A DNA stretch of 64,000 bases from Mortierella alpina (Eukaryota; Mortierellomycota; Mortierellomycetes; Mortierellales; Mortierellaceae). Below, piece by piece: positions 11,793 through 21,892 of this stretch (position 1 is its first letter; the number at the start of each line of letters is the position of its first letter). The notes under the pieces are model-generated. The model was not told the DNA's origin, did not search any database, and worked only from the letters and a program-made list of their open reading frames with translations. The translations under genes and the position numbers were made by a program. The DNA lies in assembly GCA_029449245.1 (NCBI GenBank), contig JANATF010000017.1, positions 535,213 through 599,212 on the forward strand. Direction: 5' to 3'.

Positions 11793-14166
11793 CAGTCGAA
11801 CCCTTCTAAGATGATAGCCTCGGGACCGGAGGGCTGTTATCAGTTAAGAGGGGTTATCAGTTGATATAGTCTCTGTAAGTGTGGAACCATATGTCGATTC
11901 ATACCATTGCACAGTCGTGTTTTGAATCGAGAGAATAATAAAATGACTTTACATCTCCAGTGCCCCCTTCACAGCCCATTCTGCCCATATAGCAATCTAC
12001 GCAACACCCAGAACATATGCTTAATCAAGTCCCCAGCTCCCGTCATAAGGGCAAAGGCAAGACCGGTACTCGTCAAAGGTTCACAAAGGTCACTCTTACT
12101 AATGAACAACGACGAATGCTATGCGAGCACTCTGCGACAAACCCGCAACTCAAGCAGCACGAACTTGTGGCGTGGATGGAAGAGAAAACAGGGTTGATCA
12201 TTAGCCAAAGTACATGCAGCACCATCCTCGCATGATCTGCCAAATATCTGCACGGAGCCGGCTACGACGATCCTAAACAGCGGCGGAAGAAGAATGTTAT
12301 GCATCCAAAGATGGATGAAAGACTGGGCAGTTGCTTTAGCGCAAAGCAGGCGGATATCGCCATGACTGGTGACCTCGTAAAAGAGCAGGGCAAACGGCTC
12401 TTGGAAGGCCTTGACCACAATCTGACTTTCTCGAATGGATGGCTAGAACGATTCAAAAAACGCAAGGGTATCGCTTGTTATAGGCGTCATGGTGAGGATG
12501 GATCTGTAAATGAGGGCCTCATCATGGACTCCATTCCTGAAATCCGAGCTGTGCTGGACACTTTCGAATGGCAAGATATCTATAACATGGACGAGACGGC
12601 CCTTTTCTACAGAATGGAGGTACGAGAGAAAGGCAACACGTTGGTTAATCCTAGTTGAGATCAGTGAGTGATAATTGCCTTCTTGGTTAGCCTGATACGT
12701 CTTTAGCAACCCTCCGGCTGGCAGGGAAAAAGAAGAGGAAGGAACGCATTACTGTAGGACTTTGCTGCAACGGAGATGGGACGCACAAGTTGAGACCCTT
12801 GGTCATCGGAACTAGTGAGAAGATGCGCTGCTTCAAGAATGTCAAAATCCAGAGCCTTGGATGCGAGTATTACTGGAACAAAAAGGCATGGATGACCTCC
12901 AAGATCTTCTCCGTCTGGCTGAGAAATGTTGACATCGAGATGAGAAGAAGAAATAGAAAGATCCTTCTACTTCTCGACAACTTCAGTGGACATAGAGCAA
13001 CACCTGAGGTATCCTTCCCTGTCTTAGAGAACATCGACCTTTTATATCTGCCGCCCAACACTACATCAAGACTACAGCCTCTCGATGCTGGCATCATCAA
13101 GTCGTTTAAAGCCCATTACCGCCGCCGTCAGACCCAACACATCCTGAATCGTATGGAAGACATAGAAAGAGCGCGTCAACAGGACATACATGACGGAATA
13201 CTCAATATTCAGCGGACTCGACCTTCCATGCCCGAGAGACCTGACGATCCAGCATACATGACAGTGAAGGACGCGATACAGCTCACTGTTGATGCCTGGT
13301 CCGACGTGCAGGGTGGTGAAGGGTGTACCATCCATAACTGCTTTCGCAAGTGCAAGATTCGAACCGAAGATGAAGCCCCACTGATACTCGAAGAGGACCT
13401 AGTTGACCAATGGGCACTTAGGGAACTACGTACCCTTACGACAAGGCTTTCGCTGCAATCACCAATGTCTATCGACTTCCTTCTTGATCATCCAGAGGAG
13501 CGCATTATTGGAGACGACTCTGTCCCTGATGAGATAATCCAACAACCATACATGCCAGATATTGAACAATCCGGCAGTGACAGCGAGGACGATACCGCTG
13601 AACAACCACAGATCGATCCTTTTGAAGCTGCCCAAGCAGCGGAAACAACACTGTTATTTTTTCAACAACAGGAAGGGGACAATTCTGAATTTCTATCATA
13701 TCTCCGGAAAACGAAGGACGCTATCAACCTCCTGCGCTCCAAGTCATTGAGGCAGACTCATACCCGCGACCTTTTCCCTACTTCGACGACGTCCCATTCT
13801 TCAGGTTCCTCAGGCCCTTCACGTACCACCTCCAGTACATCGGCACATGGACCTAACTCAAAGAGCACTGCGTCTTCAAGTGCGAATATGGGATCCTCTT
13901 CGTCCAACTCTACGTCCAGCTCATCTCAGCATGCAGCCCCTCCTAAAAGAACATATGTGGTGACGAACCTCCATGTCTATAATGATTAGAATAAAGTCAT
14001 ATATGGCGACTGAATAGAACTTTAAATGCGGACCAGGCCTCTTCATCTGATATTGACTAAGAGAGTATTATCAGGTAACAATAGGTCCCAATATAGGGAC
14101 TAGACGAACGCATCAGTTTAGACGAGCTATCAGCTTATAGAGTATCATCTTAGAGAGGTTCGACTG
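11793..14166 (+). mobile_element. pogo-family (Tc1/mariner superfamily) DNA transposon, 2374 bp
   Basis: Both ends carry a 24-bp terminal inverted repeat beginning CAGTCGAACC (left 11793-11816, right 14143-14166, 22 of 24 positions matching). The element is flanked by TA (11791-11792 and 14167-14168), the target duplication of this superfamily. Copies of GTTATCAGTT just inside the left end, and related ATCAG motifs inside the right end, look like subterminal transposase sites. The transposase has the pogo/CENP-B domain order. Copy B of the duplication has the uninterrupted TA site at 18795-18796, which confirms both borders. Confidence 0.95.
12017..13989 (+). pseudogene. pogo transposase with CENP-B-type HTH and DDD catalytic domain, one nonsense codon
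   Basis: Frame starts at ATG 12017. An N-terminal helix-turn-helix is cut by TGA at 12233-12235, where an Arg or Lys codon is expected (CGA to TGA is plausible). Reading continues in the same frame through the second HTH of the CENP-B/Tc5 type (about 12340-12480). A 71-bp GT-AG intron at 12620-12690 restores the frame (ALFYRME joined to PDTSLATLRLAGKK). The DDE_1 core has Asp in NMDET (12590-12592), Asp in LLDNFSGH (12976-12978) and Asp in TSRLQPLDAGII (13084-13086), a DD35D triad. A Ser/Thr-rich tail runs to the stop at 13987-13989. Apart from the TGA the gene looks intact, so inactivation is recent or the TGA is a sequence error. Confidence 0.9.
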
Positions 14167-14425
14167 TACAGATTTTTAGGCGTGGGTTTGTGTGAGGTGT
14201 AGATTTTTGGGCGTCTAGTGTGAGCTGTGCAGCTTTTTAGGCTTGGGTTCGTGTGAGGTGCAGATTTTTGGGCGTCTAGTGTGAGAGATTTGCAGATTGT
14301 TTGGGCGTGGGTGCGTATGAGATGTGCAGATTGTTTGTGCGTGGGTGCGTATGAGATGTGCAGCTTGTTTGGGCGTTGGCTCGTGCGAGATGAGCAAATT
14401 TTTGGGCGCGGGTTCGTGTTTCTTA
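14167..14425 (+). repeat. Minisatellite of about 32 bp, right part (copy A)
   Basis: Continuation of the array at 11701-11792 beyond the pogo element. It carries several more units than copy B (18712-18955), including two units present only here, so unit number has changed since the duplication. Confidence 0.75.
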
Positions 14426-14439
14426 TGAGCTAAGCATTA

Positions 14440-14845
14440 GTCCCATTCAGTACGTACAATCGCCACAATCGAGGCAAAGGTGATTGTGCTCGCTATTGGC
14501 TGGCCTCATTCACAGCTCTGCTAAAAGGGCACACTTTCGATTGTGGAGTCGTGCTCGTTCAATAACTACAATCACAATCGGAGGGCTAACAACCAGTAAG
14601 AAGAGGTGAGAAGCAAGCAGTGCAGACTGAGGGAGGTCATTTCAGAGTGCAAAAGTAGTTTTACGGAACTTGGTGTGACCAAAAGAACGCTACCATGCTG
14701 ATTTTGCTTTGGACAAGCATGAAAACGGTGCTTGTCCACTTCTCACAATCACAATCGGAGGAGCACCTTTTGTTAAGCTAAGTGGTGTTAAAGTTCGTCA
14801 ATCCGGAAGCACAATCGAGGCTCGATTGTAGATACTGAACGAGAC
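14440..14845 (+). mobile_element. 406-bp MITE with TA target duplication (copy A)
   Basis: The ends form imperfect inverted repeats of about 23 bp: left GTCCCATTCAGTACGTACAA, right end reading in reverse complement GTCTCGTTCAGTATCTACAA. TA flanks both sides (14438-14439 and 14846-14847). The interior has no coding frame but repeats ACAATCACAATCGGAGG and CACAATCGAGG motifs in both orientations, including the inverted pair ACAATCGAG/CTCGATTGT next to the right end. This is the structure of a non-autonomous Tc1/mariner-type element. It cannot be mobilised by the pogo enzyme as judged from TIR sequence, which differs. Confidence 0.8.
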
Positions 14846-15279
14846 TATTGTCCGCTTTGGTAACTGCCGTCAAATGGTCGGGAATGATCGTGCTGATGCA
14901 ACCCTTTTCATGCAACATGGGCCTCAAAAATAAAACTGCCTCGCTGAGTATGCAGCCATCCGAAGAAAAAAAGATGCACATTGCGAGGAGACTGCATAAT
15001 GAGACATGCAGCTTACTGAATCCTACATATGCCGCGGAACAACATGTAACCGTTCCCACGCACTACAAGAATATTCCGTGGAAGAGACTACCCTTGACTG
15101 CAGTCCGAATCTCGTGGCTGCGTACCGTGAGCGTTCCTCCACGGGTGCTTTTTACCCCTGAGCAGCTATGAAGATCTTATGGCGCGAAATTGACGCACTG
15201 ACACATGCATAAGATTAGGCAAGCAGATATTGGATGGTCCCTGCTTTCGAGAGGATTGTCATGCAGATCTCATTAATTT

Positions 15280-15290
15280 TATATAAAAGG
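15280..15290 (+). promoter_or_regulatory. TATA box upstream of the 96-codon ORF (copy A)
   Basis: TATATAAAAGG lies about 125 bp before the first downstream ATG (15405, a short frame) and 190 bp before the ATG of the conserved ORF at 15470. It is retained in copy B at 19811-19821 despite indels immediately upstream. Confidence 0.45.
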
Positions 15291-15469
15291 GTTGGCCAGT
15301 TCTCGAATAGAAAGCACATCAGTTCCTCACCACCTTTCAAAACAAGTAATAGGCCACTTCTTTCTTGTCTCATCTTCTGATATACCATTAGAAATTGGAG
15401 AAAGCATGCCGCTAATCAAGCCCCTCCTCCTCCTCCTTCTTTCACCGCCGCTCATGTAGCATCACCACT

Positions 15470-15760
15470 ATGCGTCACCGAATCGAAATCCCAAACCCCA
15501 CCTCGCTTACCAACTCTTGGAAACAAAGCGGAGGAGAGGACTGGATTGCTGAATTCAATGGTGCCAACCCCACACGCAGATATCGAGTCAGGGTCGCCAG
15601 TACCGGGAAATACAAGATGCCAAAGGCAGAAGTCCAACTTTGGTTAGCGCATGCTATAACTATCCAGAACACTATTAACTGGATTGATGCCGAGACGACC
15701 TTCGATAACTCGTCTAACATCGTCGTTATCACGGTGTTCCGAATCGATCTCGAGGCTTGA
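15470..15760 (+). CDS. Uncharacterised 96-aa protein (copy A)
   Basis: ATG 15470 opens a 96-codon frame whose product is identical to that of 19998-20288 in copy B. The only nucleotide difference I see over 291 bp is a synonymous GAT/GAC change (Asp), whereas the 230 bp on either side each show about seven differences. The protein is mixed alpha/beta in appearance, Trp-containing, with a beta-rich C-terminus (SNIVVITVFRID). No signal peptide, no family recognised. A TATA box lies upstream. A minus-strand shadow frame is also identical, as expected from near-identical DNA, so selection on protein is suggested rather than shown. Confidence 0.4.
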   Translation: MRHRIEIPNPTSLTNSWKQSGGEDWIAEFNGANPTRRYRVRVASTGKYKMPKAEVQLWLAHAITIQNTINWIDAETTFDNSSNIVVITVFRIDLEA

Positions 15761-16044
15761 TCGTGGCGGACTGGGTGTATTGTTGGACACGGTGCTCTAT
15801 TGCCATAAACGAACCTTCAAATTTATGGTTAGGCGCTTGGTCATGGTTCATGCTGAGGGTTCTAGTTTTAAAAACCTACGCTTCATTCACTCTGCTCTGA
15901 TCTACCAACTTGAGCTAGTGAGTGGTCTCTGCAATAAATTGCCAGCTACTTCCACCTAATCTCTCTCTGTCAACCTCAAGTGGGACTAATATATAAATAC
16001 CAGGAGTCAAATGCAATGCTAAATGTAAAAAAACCGCGGGTGCT

Positions 16045-17205
16045 GGAGCTCTGCTCTTTCCAGTCAAAGTGGCACATAGAAATGCTATGTCAGAAACAGT
16101 ACTTCAAACTCGTCCCTTAAGTCTCCCGCAGCTTGAAAAAAAAGAGATGTTGCTCTTTTGAACAAATCTATAGAGCAATGGGCTTAATCCAATATTTGAA
16201 ATTGACATCAGTGGGAGCATCATCAAGCCTTTCCACTCAACAACCCCACCCCACATAGCATGATTCGGAACCTGAGGATCTGTTAGTGTTAACAGGGAAG
16301 CATGCGAAAAGTTCTGAGCTGCTAACTTTTCGACAAGGCAGAGGCGCGCAATATCGAGTGTATCTCCATTGCTGGGGTTAATCAGCCATTCATGGCACCG
16401 AGCGGCAAATGCTCCCGGACAGGTGTTTGACTGTCGAAGTTTGTCGAGTGATTTTCAGTTGTCCTCCAAACTCTTGGTGCTCGCATAATTCGCAAATGAG
16501 AGCAGGGTTGTCGTGAATCTGGGCGGGGCAAGGATAGGATGACCTTTCGCATGGGCAAGGGGGCAGGAATATGTGCGGAGCAAGGGAGGATATTTTCAGG
16601 GTGTGATCAAGTGTATTATTCATGTTACTAAGTAAAGACTAAACTAAGGATGAGACTACGAGGAGGATTTATACTAAAGGAAGGTGCGCCATGGTGCGCA
16701 CCGCACCATGGTCATGGGTCAAAAGAAGGGTGATACAGTAACAGCTTGACCCAGTAGTAATTTGTCGTCGTCGACTCTGGCTTGACCTAGGGGCTGAGGA
16801 CGCGACAAGGGTCCAATCATTTGGGTGGATTGAATCGTCATTGAAAAAGCTGTCAACACCCTTCACAACTGGCCGCACAGCAACAACGCTATCTATTGTA
16901 GGAAATCCTGCATTATGCGTTCACTTGTTCAGGAAGCACAGTGGATCGAGGGGCTTTATCAAAGGCTGAAGTGTGTACAATGAACGAAAGGCATGGGGAG
17001 TTGAGAATTGGAACAATTGGAACATGATTAGTCATGATGGCTAAACTATACATGCGCGCAAACATGGGCCGAGACTGATACGTAAGTAACAGTCAAAGGT
17101 GCAAACTATCAATCATGAAAACAGAATGAGGAAGCGAGATCTTGTTCTTGGCTACTCTACTGCTTACAGTACCCTGTTGCTTAAAAGCCGTCTGCAATGG
17201 ATTTA
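16045..17205. other. Spacer between duplication copies, no supported gene
   Basis: About 1.16 kb of sequence not shared with the duplicated segments. Short minus-strand frames (16623-16390, 16878-16669) have no recognisable domain. A 10-bp inverted repeat with a 3-bp loop (CCATGGTGCG and CGCACCATGG, 16689-16711) is the only structured site. Confidence 0.5.
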
Positions 17206-18085
17206 ATGAGTATACAGAATTAGTCGTGTACACGCCTACACACGACTTTTGGCACACGCAAAAATCGGAATTTGTGTATTTGCATGCGAATGTCAGACAC
17301 ACGCCTGCACACGCCTGCACACGCAAAAATTGGGAGGGAGGAGAGGGTCAATTTTTTTTTTCCTGGACAGAGTCGAATGGGTCCAAGCTGGCCCAAGCGA
17401 AGATGAGAGCTCCCTTAAAACATTTTTGCGACCAGACCGTTGCTTGTGAGGTTTATGCATATCGTGGTTGCATGACAGATCAGGGGGATCGGCTGAGGGT
17501 GAAATTAGCGCCCTGGCTTCTTCTCGGTGCCTCCAGTCTACGGCTATGGTGCAATCCTACGTAGTCGTTGTCCAAAACTGGCCTCGTTTACAGTTATTGT
17601 GAGCAACACGCGCTGAAAACCTCGTTTGATTGTCTGTCCACACCCGGCACATACTGGCGCCCTTCCATTCTTAGCTACCACACCCAAGGAGATGCCCATT
17701 GGATACCACGGTTCTCGTCGGAACACAACGAAAATCGGTTTTGCGCTTCATGCGTGCCTCCAGTCATTAGTACTGCAAAAATACCGCTATCAAAGTATGC
17801 ATTCAGGAAGGGATTGGGACACATGTAACTCTCTAAAGGAGCATCCAAAAACACTGCCGCAAGGAGATCCGATACCTGAAGAATTGCTTAGGCGTCAAAA
17901 ACCACTCTCTCGTTCTCTCTCGGGTTCTGCGATGAAGAGTCCTTGAACACCATCGTCCTTTCATTTATTAAGACTCGTACTTTTGGACGTCTTTAAAAGA
18001 GTACATGGTGAAGGTATATTTGAGGCACAGAACCTTAATTTCTCCATCCGTTCCTCACTTGCCTCTTTCTTGATACAGCTTCGCG

Positions 18086-18522
18086 ATGCCCAAAAGAGCT
18101 GGTCAGACCTTCTTTGCAATCCCTGAACTCGTCGTTTTACTGTCCTTACATATGCCCAAACAGGATCTCCCCGATGTATACTTGTGCAGGTCGCGTCACT
18201 TCGAGCTCGTCCTCTGGAGAGTCCTTGACATTGATGAACGTGTGTGCTCAGGTTGCTAAACACTCTTCCTCCACCGAGGCTAGCCAGAAACCTACATCAC
18301 ATACAGGAGGTGATTTTCACTCGCGCCAACGATACCTAGCTCGAGCCACTCGCTCTTGAAAATTGCCACCTCCGAAGAACTGTCAGCGATCCAGGCGCCG
18401 GCTGTACCAAGCACAAACATATCACCGTGTCTGATATGGACAATGACGGCCTCTAACTCATGCCAAGGCTTCTTATTAAGCTACTCGACTACAACCCCCA
18501 CCTGACACGTTTGGACGTCCAG
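18086..18522 (+). pseudogene. F-box/LRR protein fragment (copy B)
   Basis: Counterpart of 11098-11543. The F-box-like start is kept, but a small deletion replaces the CRDWSCRF stretch, and the same frameshift separates the F-box part from the LRR part. No function is expected. Confidence 0.55.
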
Positions 18523-18559
18523 TATGAAAACTTCCGCGTTGATTGTACGGCCCGGACCT

Positions 18560-18575
18560 AGCGAGCATGCTCGCT
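18560..18575. repeat. 16-bp perfect palindrome (copy B)
   Basis: Same AGCGAGCATGCTCGCT palindrome as in copy A, followed here by AGTGAGCGAGGGC and CTCGCTCAC, which can pair and would extend the hairpin. Confidence 0.65.
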
Positions 18576-18711
18576 AAGTGAGCGAGGGCTTGAAATCTTT
18601 GCTCGCTCACTGCAGCAACTGTACTTGCACCATCTTCCCCCTCTTTTGAAATACCGTCTTTTTAGCGAGCGAGCGCCCGAAAAGACGTGCTCGCTATTGA
18701 TCGAGCAAGTA

Positions 18712-18955
18712 AATTTTTTGCTTGGTCAGGGCCGTAGGCGCGGGCGCGTGTGAGATGTACAAACAGATTTTTAGGCGTGGGTTCGTGTGAGATGTACAGA
18801 TCTTTAGGCGTGGGTTTGTGCGAGGTGTAGATTTTTGGGCGTCTAGTGTGAGATTTTTGCAGATTGTTTGGGCGTGGGTGCGTATGAGATGTGCAGATTG
18901 TTTGGGCGTTGGCTCGTGCGAGATGAGCAAATTTTTGGGCGCGGGTTCGTGTTTC
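18712..18955 (+). repeat. Minisatellite of about 32 bp (copy B, uninterrupted)
   Basis: Units with the core GGCGTGGGTTCGTGTGAGAT. The pogo target TA (18795-18796) is intact within one unit. Confidence 0.75.
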
Positions 18956-18971
18956 TTATGAGCTAGCATTA

Positions 18972-19377
18972 GTCCCGTTCAGTACGTACAATCGCCACAA
19001 TCGAGGCAAAGGTGATTGTGCTCGCTATTGGCTGGCCTCATTCACAGTTCTGCTAAAAGGGCACACTTTCGATTGTGGAGTCGTGCTCGTTCAATAACTA
19101 CAATCACAATCGGAGGGCTAACAACCAGTAAGAAGAGGTGAGAAGCAAGCAGCGCAGACTGAGGGAGGTCATTTCAGAGTGCAAAAGTAGTTTTACGGAA
19201 CTTGGTGTGACCAAAAGAACGCTACCATGCTGATTTTGCTTTGGACAAGCACGAAAACGGTGCTTGTCCACTTCTCACAATCACAATCGGAGGAGCACCT
19301 TTTGTTAAGCTAAGTGGTGTTAAAGTTCGTCAATCCGGAAGCACAATCGAGGCTCGATTGTAGATACTGAACGAGAC
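18972..19377 (+). mobile_element. 406-bp MITE with TA target duplication (copy B)
   Basis: Same element, same length and same TA flanks (18970-18971 and 19378-19379) as 14440-14845, so its insertion predates the segmental duplication. Confidence 0.8.
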
Positions 19378-19810
19378 TATTGTCCGCTTTGGTAACTGCC
19401 GTCAAATGGTCGGGAATGATCGTGCTGATGCAACCCTTTTCATGCAACATGGGCCTCAAAAATAAAACTGCCTCGCTGAGTATGCAGCCATCCGAAGAAA
19501 AAAAAGATGCACATTGCGAGGAGACTGCATAATGAGACATGCAACTTACTGAATCCTACATATGCCGCGGAACAACTTGTAACTGTTCCCACGCACCACA
19601 AGCATATTCCGTGGAAGAGACTACCCTTGACTGCAGTCCGAATCTCGTGGCTGCGTACCGTGAGCGTTCCTCCATGGGTGCTTTTTACCCCTGAGCAGCT
19701 ATGAAGATCTTATGGAGCGAAATTGACGCACTGACACATGCAGGAGATTAGGCAAGCAGATATTGGATGGTCCCTGCTTTCGAGAGGATTGTCATGCAGA
19801 TCTCAAATTT

Positions 19811-19821
19811 TATATAAAAGG
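19811..19821 (+). promoter_or_regulatory. TATA box upstream of the 96-codon ORF (copy B)
   Basis: TATATAAAAGG at the position corresponding to 15280-15290. The bases before it differ from copy A by a short indel, while the motif is unchanged. Confidence 0.45.
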
Positions 19822-19997
19822 GTTGGCCAGTTCTCGAATAGAAAGCACATCAGTTCCTCACCACCTTTCAAAACAAGTAATAGGCCACTTCTTTCTTGTC
19901 TCATCTTCCGATATAATATTCGAAATTGGAGAAAGCATGCCACTAATCAAGCCCCTCTTCCTCCTTCTTTCACCGCCGCTCATGTAGCATCACCACT

Positions 19998-20288
19998 ATG
20001 CGTCACCGAATCGAAATCCCAAACCCCACCTCGCTTACCAACTCTTGGAAACAAAGCGGAGGAGAGGACTGGATTGCTGAATTCAATGGTGCCAACCCCA
20101 CACGCAGATATCGAGTCAGGGTCGCCAGTACCGGGAAATACAAGATGCCAAAGGCAGAAGTCCAACTTTGGTTAGCGCATGCTATAACTATCCAGAACAC
20201 TATTAACTGGATTGATGCCGAGACGACCTTCGACAACTCGTCTAACATCGTCGTTATCACGGTGTTCCGAATCGATCTCGAGGCTTGA
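19998..20288 (+). CDS. Uncharacterised 96-aa protein (copy B)
   Basis: Encodes the same protein as 15470-15760, differing by one synonymous change. It lies in the same context: TATA box upstream, MITE further upstream. No domain recognised. If transcribed, both loci would give the same product. Confidence 0.4.
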   Translation: MRHRIEIPNPTSLTNSWKQSGGEDWIAEFNGANPTRRYRVRVASTGKYKMPKAEVQLWLAHAITIQNTINWIDAETTFDNSSNIVVITVFRIDLEA

Positions 20289-20572
20289 TCGTGGCGGACT
20301 GGGTGTATTGTTGGACACGGTGCTCTATTGCCATAAACGAACCTTCAAATTTATGGTTAGGCGCTTGGTCATGGTTCATGCTGAGGGCTCTGGTTTTAAA
20401 AACCTACTCTTCATTCACTCTGCTCTGATCTACCAACTTGGGCTAGTGCGTGGTCTCTGCAATAAATTGCCAGCTACTTCCACCTGATCTCTCTCTGTCA
20501 ACCTCAAGTGGGCCTAATATATAAATACCAGGAGTCAAATGCAATGCTAAATGTAAAAAAGCCGCGGGTGCT

Positions 20573-21199
20573 TAGGCTCTACGCACGACCGCTTTTCAGC
20601 CGGCTAGAATAATTCTCATGAGCCAGTCGACAAAGTTTTTCTCAGTCGACTGCTGGGCTGCTGGGAAGGGGTATTGTACAGGACTAGCACTAGGTATTTG
20701 AAAGACAGAACTCATACTTTATAGTGCCATCGGGGATACAATGTGCCTCTTTGCACCCTCGGCTGTTCACTCACAGCCCGGTTCAACTCTGTTTGATTAC
20801 AAATGCTTTTTGCAGCGGACGTCAACGGGCTCTACTCTTCATATTTTTTTGAACGCGACCGTTACGACCTAGCATGCAACTCCGTACAAGAAACATTGCA
20901 TTGCGGTACGCATCGCAAGTTTGTAAAAGGGCAAAGAATATGTTTTGTTCTTAAGTCATCCCCTCAAATTACTAGCACCTCATTGTTTAAAGGCACCATG
21001 CTATATACGCTGTTAGTATCTACGAGAGTGATGTTGACCTTCTGAAGCTTCAACCACATCATGTGTCCTAAATGCATTGGGTTTCATCCATGGGGAGCAC
21101 TCCGGCTAGAGGGCTCGACAGCGAGGTTGACTCTTGATCATTAATATCGTGTTTCAAAGCGTGCCTACTGAGAGATTACCATACTTCATAGCGGCTGGT
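20573..21199. other. Unassigned sequence between copy B and the hAT relic
   Basis: No gene supported. A plus-strand frame of 80 codons (20803-21045) has no recognisable domain. Confidence 0.4.
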
Positions 21200-21892
21200 A
21201 CAGAATGATCATAAACTAGACTATATCTGGTTGCACCTTTTAATGAGCTTCTTGATCTCGACGGAGTGCTAGAGTGCGTGATGGATTGCCAGCTGGAGGG
21301 AGTGGGCAATGCACCCAAACCACAGCACAGGTAGAGTTCCAGTACACGCAATTTCCACCTGTGGAAACAGCTGGCCAGAGCTTTTCATAGCGCTGGCATT
21401 GTCCGACGTGATGGTGGCGAGCTTGCGATCCGTCAGGGAGTTCCACAAGCCCCACTTTGTCAAGATGTCAGCTATCTATGAGAAATATACTGTCAGTCAA
21501 AGGAATGTGGTATGAAAAAGGAGGCATTCCCACTTACTCGGTATTTTGCGGGTAGCGCCGGCCGTATGAGTATGATCAAATGCCTCCAGTCCGACGACAA
21601 TACACTTGAGCTCGAATGACGGGGTCAACCAGTGCACGGTCAAAGATATGAATGGCCGTTTTGCTTGGCTAGACCAAATATCCGTGGTGATGGAGCAGGT
21701 TTCCAGGGTGGTATCCATCACGGCTCTCAGCTGACGTGCTAGTTCGTTATATCGGGTGGCCAATCTGGACTTCAGCGTCTCCTGCGAAGGAACCGCCATG
21801 CGAGGGTCGATGTCCCTGATTATGTTCCTGAAACTTTCAGACTCAACTACACTGAATGGCTGCATGTCGCAGATGACCCAATTGTGTACCAC
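21200..21892 (-). pseudogene. hAT-superfamily transposase relic
   Basis: Minus strand, two exons joined by a GT-AG intron at 21537-21472 (66 bp) that keeps frame. The upstream exon has hAT text (QPFSVVESESFRNII, DPRMAVPS, TTDIWSSQAKRPFISLTVHW). The downstream exon has LATITSDNASAM and CIAHSLQLAIHHAL, which match the catalytic core blocks of hAT enzymes. After that, in-frame TAG codons at 21269-21271 and just downstream of KKLIKRCNQI end the frame. The N-terminal BED finger and the C-terminal dimerisation domain are missing. The 5' end abuts Sel1-repeat sequence at about 21892. Confidence 0.8.

Larger units (their letters stand above)
10247..16044 (+). repeat. Segmental duplication, copy A (contains the pogo insertion)
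   Basis: This segment and 17206-20572 align end to end as a direct repeat, separated by about 1.16 kb of unrelated sequence. Homology begins at ATGAGTATACAGAATTAG (10247 and 17206) and ends at CCGCGGGTGCT (about 16044 and 20572). After removing the 2374-bp pogo element and its TA, copy A is about 3.42 kb and copy B about 3.37 kb. Differences are scattered substitutions and small indels, a few percent by eye. I see no terminal inverted repeats or target duplications at the outer ends, so it may be a true segmental duplication or a composite repeat. Confidence 0.9.
17206..20572 (+). repeat. Segmental duplication, copy B (empty pogo site)
   Basis: Direct repeat of 10247-16044 without the pogo transposon. 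It has its own small insertions relative to copy A, for example about 35 bp near 17983-18017 and about 30 bp near 18575-18605, and a shorter minisatellite. The TA at 18795-18796 corresponds exactly to the pogo target site in copy A. Confidence 0.9.

Noticed and set aside
12620-12706. Transposase exon junction at the TTTAG ending 12706
   Set aside because: It shifts the frame. The acceptor ending at 12690 keeps frame and yields the expected SLATLRLAGKK text.
14215-14397. Minus-strand repetitive peptide (HEPTPK-type) from the minisatellite
   Set aside because: It is the translation of a tandem repeat. No adjoining exon, start context or domain supports a gene.
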